A stretch of DNA of 64,000 nt from JANOZM01 sp031429355 (GTDB lineage: Bacteria; Pseudomonadota; Gammaproteobacteria; Burkholderiales; Burkholderiaceae_E), in contig JANOZM010000021.1 of assembly GCA_031429355.1 (NCBI GenBank), forward strand, positions 62,001-126,000. The letters run 5' to 3'. Positions 27,157 through 36,012 of this stretch are shown here, in pieces. Every line of letters starts with the position of its first letter. Position 1 is the stretch's first letter. Under the pieces are notes generated by a model. That model was not told where the DNA came from, made no database searches, and saw only the letters and a list, made by a program, of their open reading frames with translations. The position numbers and the translations under genes were made by a program.

Positions 27157-27447
27157 ATGAACGATACCGCTACGCCACCTACTTTGTTGTCCGCCCAAGA
27201 TCCATTGGCTCAATTTGAAACTTATTTTGAACTAGAGCAGGCGTTGGGTCAGCTAGAAATTTCTGGTACAGCCCATTTGTCTGTTGCACAGCGCCAAGCT
27301 CTTTTAATCGAATTGCAAAGCTTTTTAAAGCACAATCGTCGTCACCCGTCTAGCAGTCACGCTCGCAAGCAATTTCAACGGGTGCAACTGTTAGCAAGGC
27401 AATTTGACTTGCAATTTGGTGCTCAATCGCCCGCTACTGCCATCTGA
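27157..27447 (+). CDS. Hypothetical 96-residue protein
   Basis: I do not recognise a family. The protein is soluble and largely helical-looking, with Leu/Gln-rich stretches (LEQALGQLEI, LSVAQRQALLIELQSFLKH) and a basic Arg/His segment (NRRHPSSSHARKQFQR). Its 3' end overlaps the 3' end of pmbA by 25 bp in antiparallel fashion. It is divergent from greB, with a 127-bp shared promoter region. Codon use looks like its neighbours, and no better ORF explains this stretch, so I believe it is real but cannot assign a role. Confidence 0.6.
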   Translation: MNDTATPPTLLSAQDPLAQFETYFELEQALGQLEISGTAHLSVAQRQALLIELQSFLKHNRRHPSSSHARKQFQRVQLLARQFDLQFGAQSPATAI

Positions 27448-28790
27448 TTAATTAGTATCGAACCACTGGTTTTAGTGCCGCGAATTATTTCATCTGATCC
27501 GACGGCCACAATCCCTTTGAACATGGTTTTCAAATTTCCAGCGATCGTAATTTCTTCGACCGGAAATTGGATGATGCCTTTTTCAACCCAGTAGCCCGAA
27601 GCACCGCGTGAATAATCTCCATTCACATAGTTCACGCCTTGGCCCATTACGTCGGTTAAAAACAAACCGGTATCTAATTTTTTAAGCATTTCGGCTAGGT
27701 TATCGCCTAGCTTGGTTTTGCGGCTAGATAAGCGCAAATTGTGAGCTCCGCCCGCGTTACCCGTTGTTTGCATGTTTAGTTTGCGAGCCGAATAACTGCC
27801 TAAAAAATACCCTTGTACTGCACCCGCATCCACCACTTGGCGCGCTTGTGTTGCTACGCCTTCGTCATCGAATGCCGAGCTCCCAAAAGCGCCGATCGTA
27901 AACGGATCTTCATCAATATCAATGTGCTTAGAAAACACTTGCTTGCCCAAAGAATCAAGCAAGAATGAGCTTTTACGATACAAAGCTCCGCCACTAACAG
28001 CTTGAACGAAACTACCTAACAAACCACAGGCCAACGGCGCTTCGAATAAAACCGGTACTTTGCAAGTGGGTACTTTACGAGCACCTAAGCGCGAGAGTGC
28101 CCGCTGTGCTGCATATAGTCCAAGGGCTTTTGGGTCGGCCAACAAGTGTTCGGCGCGTTGCGAGCTGTACCATCCTTCGCGTTGCATTGATTCGCCCCGC
28201 TTGGTTTTTATTTTCGCAATCGGCGCGACGCTTAACGAATGCCGAGAATAAGGATAGCCTCCTAAGAATCCATCAGAATTGGCGGTTGCAAATTGGCCTT
28301 GATAGGTCGACACGCTAGCACCGTCACTATTAGCAATTGCCTTATCGGTTTCTAGCGCTGCCGATTCCATTGTGCAGGCCAATTCGATAGCCCTATCAGT
28401 TGCTAAATCCCACGGGTGAAATAAATCTAAATTACGGTTGCGTTGTTCGATATTGGCCACGCGATCGGGATCGGGCAAACCAGCGCAATCGTCTTCGGCG
28501 GTGTAGCGCGCGATATCAAGTGCAGCTTTTACAGTGGCTTCAACCGAGCCTGCCGAAAAATCACTAGTGCTGGCGTTGCCTCGGCGCAGTCCTAAATGAA
28601 CCGTAACGCCCAAACCTTTATCGCGCATTAACTCGACGGTTTCGGGCTGTAAGTTTCGTACATTAACGGATACTCCATAGCCTTCCGATACACTGACAAC
28701 AGATGCGGTGGCACCCAAACGTTTAGCAATTCCGAGGGCGCGGTCGGCGACTTCGTTCAGTTGCTCGGAAGAATAGCTAAATTGACTCAT
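27423..28790 (-). CDS. pmbA: Metalloprotease PmbA (TldE)
   Basis: 455 residues. TldD/TldE-type fold: EGYGVSVNVRNLQPETVE near the start, VEATVKAALDIARYTAEDD, and the C-terminal TGNAGGAHNLRLSS and GVNYVNGDYSRGASGYWVE blocks typical of PmbA. In E. coli TldE forms a heterodimer with TldD, which holds the metal, and matures microcin B17 and degrades CcdA. No HEXXXH is present, as expected for the TldE subunit. It is divergent from darP. Confidence 0.95.
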   Translation of the reverse strand: MSQFSYSSEQLNEVADRALGIAKRLGATASVVSVSEGYGVSVNVRNLQPETVELMRDKGLGVTVHLGLRRGNASTSDFSAGSVEATVKAALDIARYTAEDDCAGLPDPDRVANIEQRNRNLDLFHPWDLATDRAIELACTMESAALETDKAIANSDGASVSTYQGQFATANSDGFLGGYPYSRHSLSVAPIAKIKTKRGESMQREGWYSSQRAEHLLADPKALGLYAAQRALSRLGARKVPTCKVPVLFEAPLACGLLGSFVQAVSGGALYRKSSFLLDSLGKQVFSKHIDIDEDPFTIGAFGSSAFDDEGVATQARQVVDAGAVQGYFLGSYSARKLNMQTTGNAGGAHNLRLSSRKTKLGDNLAEMLKKLDTGLFLTDVMGQGVNYVNGDYSRGASGYWVEKGIIQFPVEEITIAGNLKTMFKGIVAVGSDEIIRGTKTSGSILINQMAVAGD

Positions 28791-28880
28791 AGATGATCTT
28801 GAAATTGGATTCGGTGAATATGGGGTTCAAGCGCTATCATACAAGGGCTGGCCCACCACTGGGCTTACCTTTCCAACCTA

Positions 28881-29363
28881 TTGCCGACCTACTTGACCGC
28901 CGTGACATCGAACCGCCGTAGCTTTTCACATAAAACATCCAAATCCGACGACAACCATTCGGTCGAAGTTATTTACGTTGAATCCGACCGAAAACAAGCC
29001 GCTAGGCGTATTGCCGAGATTGAGGATGTTGATACGACTGCGCCAGCTAAGCCACGCGTTACTCACGCTTGGGGAATAAAAAAAGCCGAGTTAGAACAAT
29101 CTGATGCAGGGCCCAGTAAAACGCAGCGCAAAGCGCAAATGCAATCGATGCAAAACTTAGGCGAACATTTAATAACTTTAAAAGAAGCGCATTTAATCGA
29201 GCTTAATTTGCCCGAAAGTTTATTTGATGCATTGATGGAGGCAAAGCGCCTTAAAAGCCACGAAGCATTGCGCCGTCAGCGGCAACTCATTGGCAAGTTG
29301 ATGAAGAACGCAGACGTCCCCGCAATTGAACAACTATTGCAAGCGCGTAACTTTGGAAAATAA
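28881..29363 (+). CDS. darP: Ribosome-associated protein DarP (YjgA, DUF615)
   Basis: 160 residues from a TTG at 28881; no ATG is available, and a GTG at 28902 is an equally good start. The family core begins at GPSKTQRKAQMQSMQNLGEH and runs through LPESLFDALMEAKRLKSHEA and RRQRQLIGKLMKNADV, close to E. coli YjgA. DarP helps late assembly of the 50S ribosomal subunit. The N-terminal 65 residues are poorly conserved and charged, carrying a typical family tail. It is followed 6 bp later by mog. Confidence 0.92.
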   Translation: MPTYLTAVTSNRRSFSHKTSKSDDNHSVEVIYVESDRKQAARRIAEIEDVDTTAPAKPRVTHAWGIKKAELEQSDAGPSKTQRKAQMQSMQNLGEHLITLKEAHLIELNLPESLFDALMEAKRLKSHEALRRQRQLIGKLMKNADVPAIEQLLQARNFGK

Positions 29364-29369
29364 CGTCTC

Positions 29370-29951
29370 ATGGTAAATGCTTCAGTAACCATCGGCTTGG
29401 TCTCAATTAGTGATCGTGCTTCCTCGGGCGTTTATCAAGACAAAGGAATTCCGGCTCTGCGTGATTGGCTTTCGGCAGCGCTTTTAAGCCCCTTCACCAT
29501 CGTAGAGCGTTTAATTCCAGACGAAGCCGAGTTAATTACGCAAACCTTGGTTGATCTAGTAGACCATCAAGGTTGCCATTTAGTGCTGACTACAGGCGGT
29601 ACAGGCCCCGCTATTCGTGACGTAACGCCAGAGGCTACATTGGCTGCGGGCAACCGCGAAATGCCTGGGTTTGGCGAACAAATGCGCCAAATTAGTTTAC
29701 GTTTTGTTCCCACCGCAATTTTGTCTAGGCAAGTTGCCGTCATTCGCGGGCAAGCATTAATTATTAATTTGCCAGGGCAACCAAAAGCGATCAAAGAAAC
29801 TTTAGAAGGGCTTAAAGATGCGGACGGTAAGGTATTGGTTCCCGGCATTTTTTCAGCGGTGCCGTATTGCCTCGATTTGATTGGCGCACCTTTTATTGAA
29901 ACCCGAGCTGAAGTTTGCAAAGCATTTCGTCCAAAACCGAGTACCAGCTAG
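29370..29951 (+). CDS. mog: Molybdopterin adenylyltransferase
   Basis: 193 residues. MoaB/MogA fold: IGLVSISDRASSGVYQDKG, LVLTTGGTGPAIRDVTPEA with the conserved GGTG and DVTPEA, and IINLPGQPKAIKETL. It adenylylates molybdopterin before molybdenum insertion. It is 6 bp after darP, probably co-transcribed, and convergent with relA. Confidence 0.95.
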   Translation: MVNASVTIGLVSISDRASSGVYQDKGIPALRDWLSAALLSPFTIVERLIPDEAELITQTLVDLVDHQGCHLVLTTGGTGPAIRDVTPEATLAAGNREMPGFGEQMRQISLRFVPTAILSRQVAVIRGQALIINLPGQPKAIKETLEGLKDADGKVLVPGIFSAVPYCLDLIGAPFIETRAEVCKAFRPKPSTS

Positions 29952-29965
29952 CGCCATAGAACATG

Positions 29966-32227
29966 TTAGCGCCGTCGTACATCCGTAATACCAGTAAGCC
30001 CGCGCAAGATCGCAATTGCGCTAGCCACTTCATCCAGACTTTTTACCTCGATGGTCATGCGAATCGAAGCAAAGCTTCCTTTCGTTAATGATTGCACTGC
30101 CGTCACATTAATTTTTTGGCGCGCCAGTACATCGGTAATATCGCGCAATAACCCTTGGCGATCCACCGCATCAATTGCTAACTCGGCCGGATAGCGACTA
30201 TTTTCTCGCCCGGCCACTTGCCGAGCGTCCCAGGCTGTTTCCAATACACGGTCGGGTTGCCGTTCGGCAATCGCGCGAAAACTTGGGCACTTTTGCCGAT
30301 GAATTGAAATGCCCTTGCCTTTGGTCACGTACCCCGCGATAAGATCGGGCGGCACAGGCCTGCAGCAGCGTGCCATTTGCGTCAGTAACAAATCAACACC
30401 AACCACTAACACATCAGAACGTTGACGGCTTTGACTGGCTTTTGACAGGCGCGGTTGATCATCCTCCAATTGTGTTTGAGTTGCAGATTTTGCAGGTTGT
30501 TTACCAAGGGCTTCACGAATCGTTTCTTCCAGTAAGCGCGGCCCAATTTCCTCCCGCGCAAGCGCTGCAAACAGCAGCTCTGGACGATCGAAATTTAATC
30601 GCTTGGCGAGATCGTCAAGCTGCAAGCTAGTTGCTGACTCGCGCTGCAAAGTTTTTTCGACAATAACCCGACCTTGCGCAATCATTTCCTCGAGCGCCTG
30701 CGCGTTAAACCAGCTGCGCACTTTGCTACGCGCTCGATTACTAACGATATAGCCCAACTCTTGGTTTAACCAATCACGCGACGGGCCAATTTTTTCGTTG
30801 GATTTAGCGGTAACAATTTCGACAGTTTGCCCCGTTTGCAAAGGCGTCAACAAACTAATCATATGCCCATCAATTTTTGCGCCGCGGCACCGATGGCCCA
30901 AATTGGTATGCACGTGATACGCAAAATCTACTGCGGTTGCCCCGCGCGGCAGTTCAACTACAGTTGCATCCGGTGTAAATACAAAAATATGCTCTTCCAT
31001 TAAAACCGAAGAAGCATCGGCTGAAATAGCGTGACCTAACTCTTGTTGCCAATTCAGTAATTGGCGCATCCACGCCAACTGACGGGTTGCGCTTTGCTCA
31101 GCCGACGGAGCCAAAGTATCGGGTACTACAGTCGACGACTTGTTAGCCTTTTTATTAGACTTAGAACCCGCTGTATTTTTAATGCGTGTTGTCTCAACAG
31201 TGCGCTCTTTGTAACGCCAGTGCGCCGCCACACCAAATTCTGCAAGTTCATGCATTTCGCTCGTGCGAATTTGTATTTCTAGGGTTTGTACTGCGTTAAC
31301 TTTAACCACCGTGTGCAGTGATTGATAACCATTTGGTTTTGGCTTAGCGATGTAATCGTCAAACTCACGGTCTAATGGTTCCCAGATAGATTGCACCAAA
31401 CTAAGAACGCTATAACAATCGGGAATCGAGTCAACAATAACGCGCGCTGCACGCAAATCCATCACCTGATCGAAGCGCAAATTTTTGCTCAACATCTTGT
31501 GGTGGATGCTATAAATGTGTTTGGCACGCCCACTTACCTCGGCTTTAATTCCGGCTTTTTTTAATGCGTTTTCAAGCTGGACTAAGGCATCAGAAATAAA
31601 CGCTTCCCGCTCGATTCGCTTTTCTTCAAGCAAGCTCGCAATTTGTTTGTAGCGTGCAGCGTTTGAGTAACGCAGGCCATAATCTTCCAGCTGCCACTTC
31701 ATTTGCCAAAGACCTAGGCGATTTGCTAGCGGAGCCATTACGTCTAAGGTTTCTTGAGCAAATTGAATGCTGGGGGTCAGTTTTGCTGCTGCATAAAACG
31801 ACAAAGTTTCGAGCCTCGAAGCTAACAAGACCAAAACCGCGCGGGTATCAGCCGCCAAAGCCATAAACAACCGACGCAATGATTCCAATGACTGTCTAGT
31901 CGCAACGCCACCCATTTGGGCACGGAACGGCCCTAGGCTACGCACTCGTTGAATGCTTTTGAACAAATTGAGCTCGGAAGGATCGAGTAATTTGTTCGCA
32001 AGAACCTCAAAAGCCTCAAATGGTTCAGAGCTAACCAATAACGCGACTCGCAAAGTCGACGGATCTAGGTGTAAAAATTCAAGCCTTTCACACACTTTTT
32101 TAGAATGTTCGACCAAGCGCTGTCCATGGCAATCAAGTGCGGCCGCATGACCTTTAAGCTCGTTCAGGATGGCGCTATAGTGTTCGGACATTTCGAAATG
32201 TAGTTTATTAACCGTATTTTGCCTCAT
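29966..32227 (-). CDS. relA: (p)ppGpp synthetase RelA
   Basis: 753 residues from ATG 32227; a GTG at 32260 and an ATG at 32191 are alternatives, none with a clear ribosome site. The hydrolase region lacks the HD pair (VALLVSSEPFEAFEVL replaces ALLHD), so it should be a synthetase only. The synthetase domain carries the acidic EFDD signature in EFDDYIAKPKPNGYQS, typical of monofunctional RelA. TGS (FVFTPDATVVELPRGATAVDFAY), a zinc-finger-like RCCRPVPPDLIAGYVT and ACT (AIDAVDRQGLLRDITDVLA) follow. A roughly 25-residue Lys/Ser-rich insert lies after RYKERTVETTRIK. It should respond to uncharged tRNA on ribosomes. Confidence 0.95.
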   Translation of the reverse strand: MRQNTVNKLHFEMSEHYSAILNELKGHAAALDCHGQRLVEHSKKVCERLEFLHLDPSTLRVALLVSSEPFEAFEVLANKLLDPSELNLFKSIQRVRSLGPFRAQMGGVATRQSLESLRRLFMALAADTRAVLVLLASRLETLSFYAAAKLTPSIQFAQETLDVMAPLANRLGLWQMKWQLEDYGLRYSNAARYKQIASLLEEKRIEREAFISDALVQLENALKKAGIKAEVSGRAKHIYSIHHKMLSKNLRFDQVMDLRAARVIVDSIPDCYSVLSLVQSIWEPLDREFDDYIAKPKPNGYQSLHTVVKVNAVQTLEIQIRTSEMHELAEFGVAAHWRYKERTVETTRIKNTAGSKSNKKANKSSTVVPDTLAPSAEQSATRQLAWMRQLLNWQQELGHAISADASSVLMEEHIFVFTPDATVVELPRGATAVDFAYHVHTNLGHRCRGAKIDGHMISLLTPLQTGQTVEIVTAKSNEKIGPSRDWLNQELGYIVSNRARSKVRSWFNAQALEEMIAQGRVIVEKTLQRESATSLQLDDLAKRLNFDRPELLFAALAREEIGPRLLEETIREALGKQPAKSATQTQLEDDQPRLSKASQSRQRSDVLVVGVDLLLTQMARCCRPVPPDLIAGYVTKGKGISIHRQKCPSFRAIAERQPDRVLETAWDARQVAGRENSRYPAELAIDAVDRQGLLRDITDVLARQKINVTAVQSLTKGSFASIRMTIEVKSLDEVASAIAILRGLTGITDVRRR

Positions 32228-32328
32228 TAAGTTTGTGGATTTCGTCGGAAATCTTTCCACTCTTAGCGGTCGACAAGTTATCCTCTACATCCGAAATCAT
32301 AAAGCGGAAGTAATTGAAATGCGAGCTG

Positions 32329-32400
32329 GTACAAGACAGTTTGTTCCTTACGGCACAAGACAGTTTGTTACTCACGGCACAAGTGAGTTTGTTCCTCGCG
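32329..32400 (+). repeat. Three 24-bp tandem repeats with internal dyads upstream of epsB
   Basis: Units at 32329-32352, 32353-32376 and 32377-32400. Each contains ACAA-N6-TTGT (ACAAGACAGTTTGT in the first two, ACAAGTGAGTTTGT in the third), so the dyad is kept while the spacer changes. They lie about 55 bp before epsB and about 100 bp before relA on the other strand, in the only regulatory region at the head of the EPS locus. Iterated operator sites are the likeliest reading. Confidence 0.65.
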
Positions 32401-32453
32401 GCTTTGGTCAACGCCCGATATCCTGATTATTCTGAATATTATTAAAAAACCTC

Positions 32454-33821
32454 ATGATTCGTCTCTTTAATCACTATTTGTCGATTCGCCTGCTTTTTTT
32501 AACTTTAGCTGAAGCCGCTGTCGTATTTCAGTCGGTACTACTCGGTTATCAACTACGAACCCTCGATTGGTCAAGCAAGTTACCGTTCGTTGAGGCAGGC
32601 GTTTTCACGTTAATTATGATGATCATGATGAGTGCTTTGGGTCTATACCAATCACAAGCTGAGCCATTTCGCACCACCGTTCAACGCGTTTTAATTGCTT
32701 ACGGCCTTTCGTTAGTGCTGATGGCCGCTGTTTTTTATGTTTTCCCTGACACTTACATTGGCCGTGGCGCATTTGTGTTTATATCTTTATTTGCAATTGG
32801 CGGCGTGCTCACAGTACGTTTTTTCAGTTTAAGCTTAACTGATGTTGGCCTACCCAAACGCCGTGTTTTAGTGATGGGTAACGGTGCCGAAGCCGATACG
32901 ATTATTCGATTCCTTCACGAAGGTCATCGAGGTCGCGCTGTGCAGTATGCGGGTCTGTATCCCGTGCTTTCTGACAAGGCCGATGTAGATCAAATTATTG
33001 ATCACGAACAACTACGCCGCACAGTGCGCGATTTACGCGTTTCCGAAATTGTCGTTGCTGTAAAAGAGCGCCGTGGGGGTGTTTTACCACTGCGCCAACT
33101 ATTGGATTGCAAGTTGCGTGGCGTTCGCGTGATGGATTTAACGTCGTTTTACGAGCGTGAATTGGGTCAACTACGAATAGATAACTTACGTGCTAGCTGG
33201 CTTATTTTTAGCGATGGTTTTGACAGCGGAATTTTCCGTTCAGTAATAAAGCGAATTTTTGACGTCATCGTCAGCCTAGCCATTTTAGTATTGTCGTCAC
33301 CTCTGTGGATCGTGGGACTTTTGGCAGTGTTTTTTGAGACCGGTCGGCCACTTTTATACAAACAAATACGTACTGGACAAGGTAATCGTCCGTTTACTAT
33401 TTACAAAATGCGATCAATGCGCACCGACGCAGAGAAAGACGGCAAACCAATTTGGGCTGGTGCCGGAGACACTCGGGTAACACGCGTTGGTAAGTTCATT
33501 CGTAAAACCCGAATTGATGAATTACCGCAGTTATTTAATGTACTTAAAGGTGACATGAGCTTTGTTGGCCCACGTCCCGAACGCCCGTTTTTTGTAGAAA
33601 AATTGCTCGAAGACATTCCCTATTACGATGTTCGTCATAGCGTGAAACCTGGCATTACAGGATGGTCGCAAGTTCGTTACCCTTACGGCGCATCAGTCGA
33701 AGATGCGATGGCAAAACTTCAATACGACCTTTACTACGTCAAGAACCACTCGCTGTTTCTAGATTTATTAATCATGATGGAAACAGTCCAAGTAGTCGTA
33801 TTGGGCAAAGGCGCTCGTTAA
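32454..33821 (+). CDS. epsB: Initiating sugar transferase, XrtA/PEP-CTERM-type EPS system
   Basis: 455 residues. Five hydrophobic segments occupy the N-terminal 130 residues, then a Rossmann-like domain (RVLVMGNGAEADTIIRFLH), another membrane segment (about 265-290), and the C-terminal bacterial sugar transferase domain with FTIYKMRSMR, RKTRIDELPQLFNVLKGDMS, FVGPRPERP and KPGITGWSQVRYPYG. This is the TIGR03013 (EpsB) pattern. It transfers a sugar phosphate to undecaprenyl phosphate, starting the repeat unit at the inner membrane. It heads the locus, with prsK starting 3 bp after its stop. Confidence 0.94.
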   Translation: MIRLFNHYLSIRLLFLTLAEAAVVFQSVLLGYQLRTLDWSSKLPFVEAGVFTLIMMIMMSALGLYQSQAEPFRTTVQRVLIAYGLSLVLMAAVFYVFPDTYIGRGAFVFISLFAIGGVLTVRFFSLSLTDVGLPKRRVLVMGNGAEADTIIRFLHEGHRGRAVQYAGLYPVLSDKADVDQIIDHEQLRRTVRDLRVSEIVVAVKERRGGVLPLRQLLDCKLRGVRVMDLTSFYERELGQLRIDNLRASWLIFSDGFDSGIFRSVIKRIFDVIVSLAILVLSSPLWIVGLLAVFFETGRPLLYKQIRTGQGNRPFTIYKMRSMRTDAEKDGKPIWAGAGDTRVTRVGKFIRKTRIDELPQLFNVLKGDMSFVGPRPERPFFVEKLLEDIPYYDVRHSVKPGITGWSQVRYPYGASVEDAMAKLQYDLYYVKNHSLFLDLLIMMETVQVVVLGKGAR

Positions 33822-33824
33822 GCT

Positions 33825-35924
33825 TTGAAAATCGGCTTTGTAGGCTACCTACTATGCGCGATTGCCTTCATCGTGCTAATTTCGATTGTCTTAATTGGCA
33901 ACCGTAAAAATAGCTTTAATCAACGCCTTGCAGCAATGTCGGTCATCCAGGTGCTTTGGGCGCTGGTTATGGCAACACTGCTCACATTTGTATCATTACC
34001 AGCTGGCACTGCCACCCTGAGCGAGGCCATCCGAAGTTTTGCATGGATTGTGTTTTTATTGTACTTGCCAGGCTCGATGGACACTATCTGGCGTAACAGC
34101 AGCGGCAAAGCAACCAGACGACATTGGGTGCTTGCTTTAGCACTAGCACTAACCTTCGCTTCGGTCTTTACGGACTATTTGGCCCTAGGCGAACGATGGT
34201 CGTTTGGCTGGAAAGTTTTGCTGGCGATCTTAGGCTTGTTCTGCGTCGAACAAATTTATCGCAACACGCCAAGTCAGCAACGGTGGAGCGTTAAATTTCT
34301 TGCTCTATCAATGATTGGTTTGTTTGGCTTTGATTTAGTCATGCTAAGCGACGCGCTTTTGTTCGAAGCATTAAATGCGAATTGGTGGGCAGCACGTGGC
34401 TTTGCAAATGCCGCTTTAGTCCCTTTAATTGCAATCGCCTCCGCGCGAATTCGTAATATGAAGTTTGAGTTTGGACTTTCGCACAACCTAGCTTTTCATA
34501 CCGCTACGTTAGCGCTAGCGGGCACCTATTTAATGTTGGTTTCGTTGGCTGGTTATTTAGTAAACCTAGCTGGCGGTTCGATGGGCGGAGCGCTTCAAGC
34601 ATTTTTAGCTTTTTGTGCTTTTATCGCGCTTGGGGTCTTACTATTTGCTTCAAATGTTCGGTCAAAAATTCGGGTTTTCATTGCCAAGAATTTTTTTACT
34701 TACCAGTACGATTATCGGCAAGAGTGGCTTAAGTTTACCGATGCAATGTCGCAAAATTCGGGACAAGTTGTTGATTCCACAGTTATTGCAAAACGTGCAG
34801 CTGAAGCACTTTGCCGATTGATGGAAGCCAAAACCGCCGCTGTTTGGATTCGCGACGCAGAGAATCAGTACGCTCAAATAGTTAACGACAATATTGCGTT
34901 TAAAACACCAGAACTCGTATCAAACACCGACCCACTTGTGGTTTTTCTTCAAGAGCGTGATTGGGTAATAAGCAGCTCGGAAACCATTGAAAACCCCAAA
35001 ATTTACGGTGATGTGATCTTCCCCGCTTGGGTTAGTGACAGCTCGGCGATTTTAATCGCCCCCCTACAACTTCACGGCGAGTTGGTAGGCTTTGTCTTAT
35101 TGGCCGAGCCAAGAGCCACTATCAACTTGAATTGGGAAGTGCGCGACTTAGTTAAAACGCTTGGGCGGCAAACCGCAAGCTATTTGGCGCAACAACAAGC
35201 CACGCGAAAAGTGGTCGAACTTCAACAGTTCGAAAGTTTTAACAAAATGTCCGCATTTGTAGTGCATGATCTTAAAAACTTAGTTGCGCAGTTAAACTTG
35301 TTGATGGCGAACGCTGCTCGACACAAAGATAACCCCGAGTTTCAAGCCGATATGCTGTCAACTGTAGAAAATGTCCTTGGTCGTATGCAAGGTTTGTTGC
35401 TTCAATTGCGCCTTGGAACCAAGCCTTCAGAACCTGCAATTGCAATCGACGTCGAAAAAGTGATCCGGTTAGCCGTTGAAAGCAAAGGAACCTTAACATC
35501 TGTTCTGGAATTGAAAATCGAAGCGGCAAAGTCTTTGTTGGTCAGAGGTCACACCGACCGGCTTAGCCGAGTTATAGGTCACTTAATCCAAAACGCCGAT
35601 GAGTCTTGTCGCCAAAAACGTAATACGCAAGATGACACTAAAACTACAAATTGCGGGGTCGAAATACTGGTCACCGTGGTCGACCAAAAGGTGTTGATTA
35701 GCGTTAAAGATACAGGAATCGGAATGGATGCCGCTTTTGTTCGAGAAAAGCTGTTTCGACCGTTCAACACAACGAAAGGCATGGGCATGGGAATCGGCAC
35801 CTTCGAAAGTGCCGAATACATTAAAGAAGTTGGCGGTAGTTTAAAAGTCGAAAGTGAACCAAGTGTCGGATCAGTGTTTACGATCAGCCTACCCTTGGTT
35901 CGATCCGACCAACTAGTCAGTTAA
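33825..35924 (+). CDS. prsK: PEP-CTERM-system histidine kinase PrsK
   Basis: 699 residues from a TTG at 33825, 3 bp after epsB. About eight hydrophobic segments make up the first 290 residues; a GAF-like domain (about 310-460) follows. The phospho-acceptor box is FVVHDLKNLVAQLN, and the HATPase domain has LIQNADESC, DTGIGMD and KGMGMGIGTFESAEYI. The layout is that of TIGR02916. PrsK should sense an unknown membrane or cell-surface cue and phosphorylate PrsR, encoded 88 bp further on. The membrane sensor resembles a solute-sensing carrier more than a periplasmic loop sensor. Confidence 0.93.
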   Translation: MKIGFVGYLLCAIAFIVLISIVLIGNRKNSFNQRLAAMSVIQVLWALVMATLLTFVSLPAGTATLSEAIRSFAWIVFLLYLPGSMDTIWRNSSGKATRRHWVLALALALTFASVFTDYLALGERWSFGWKVLLAILGLFCVEQIYRNTPSQQRWSVKFLALSMIGLFGFDLVMLSDALLFEALNANWWAARGFANAALVPLIAIASARIRNMKFEFGLSHNLAFHTATLALAGTYLMLVSLAGYLVNLAGGSMGGALQAFLAFCAFIALGVLLFASNVRSKIRVFIAKNFFTYQYDYRQEWLKFTDAMSQNSGQVVDSTVIAKRAAEALCRLMEAKTAAVWIRDAENQYAQIVNDNIAFKTPELVSNTDPLVVFLQERDWVISSSETIENPKIYGDVIFPAWVSDSSAILIAPLQLHGELVGFVLLAEPRATINLNWEVRDLVKTLGRQTASYLAQQQATRKVVELQQFESFNKMSAFVVHDLKNLVAQLNLLMANAARHKDNPEFQADMLSTVENVLGRMQGLLLQLRLGTKPSEPAIAIDVEKVIRLAVESKGTLTSVLELKIEAAKSLLVRGHTDRLSRVIGHLIQNADESCRQKRNTQDDTKTTNCGVEILVTVVDQKVLISVKDTGIGMDAAFVREKLFRPFNTTKGMGMGIGTFESAEYIKEVGGSLKVESEPSVGSVFTISLPLVRSDQLVS

Positions 35925-36012
35925 AGTACTAAGAATCATATTTTTTAAATGCATTTAGGCCCGTCAGGGGTTTAGTGTTCACAAAGCAAGTAGTTTTAAC
36001 GAAGGTGTGTTA

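Noticed and set aside
32208..32411. 67-residue reverse and 63-residue forward ORFs with 8-residue protein repeats
   Set aside because: The protein repeats come from the 24-bp DNA repeat (24 is a multiple of 3, so all frames look periodic). No ribosome site; the non-coding operator reading is simpler.
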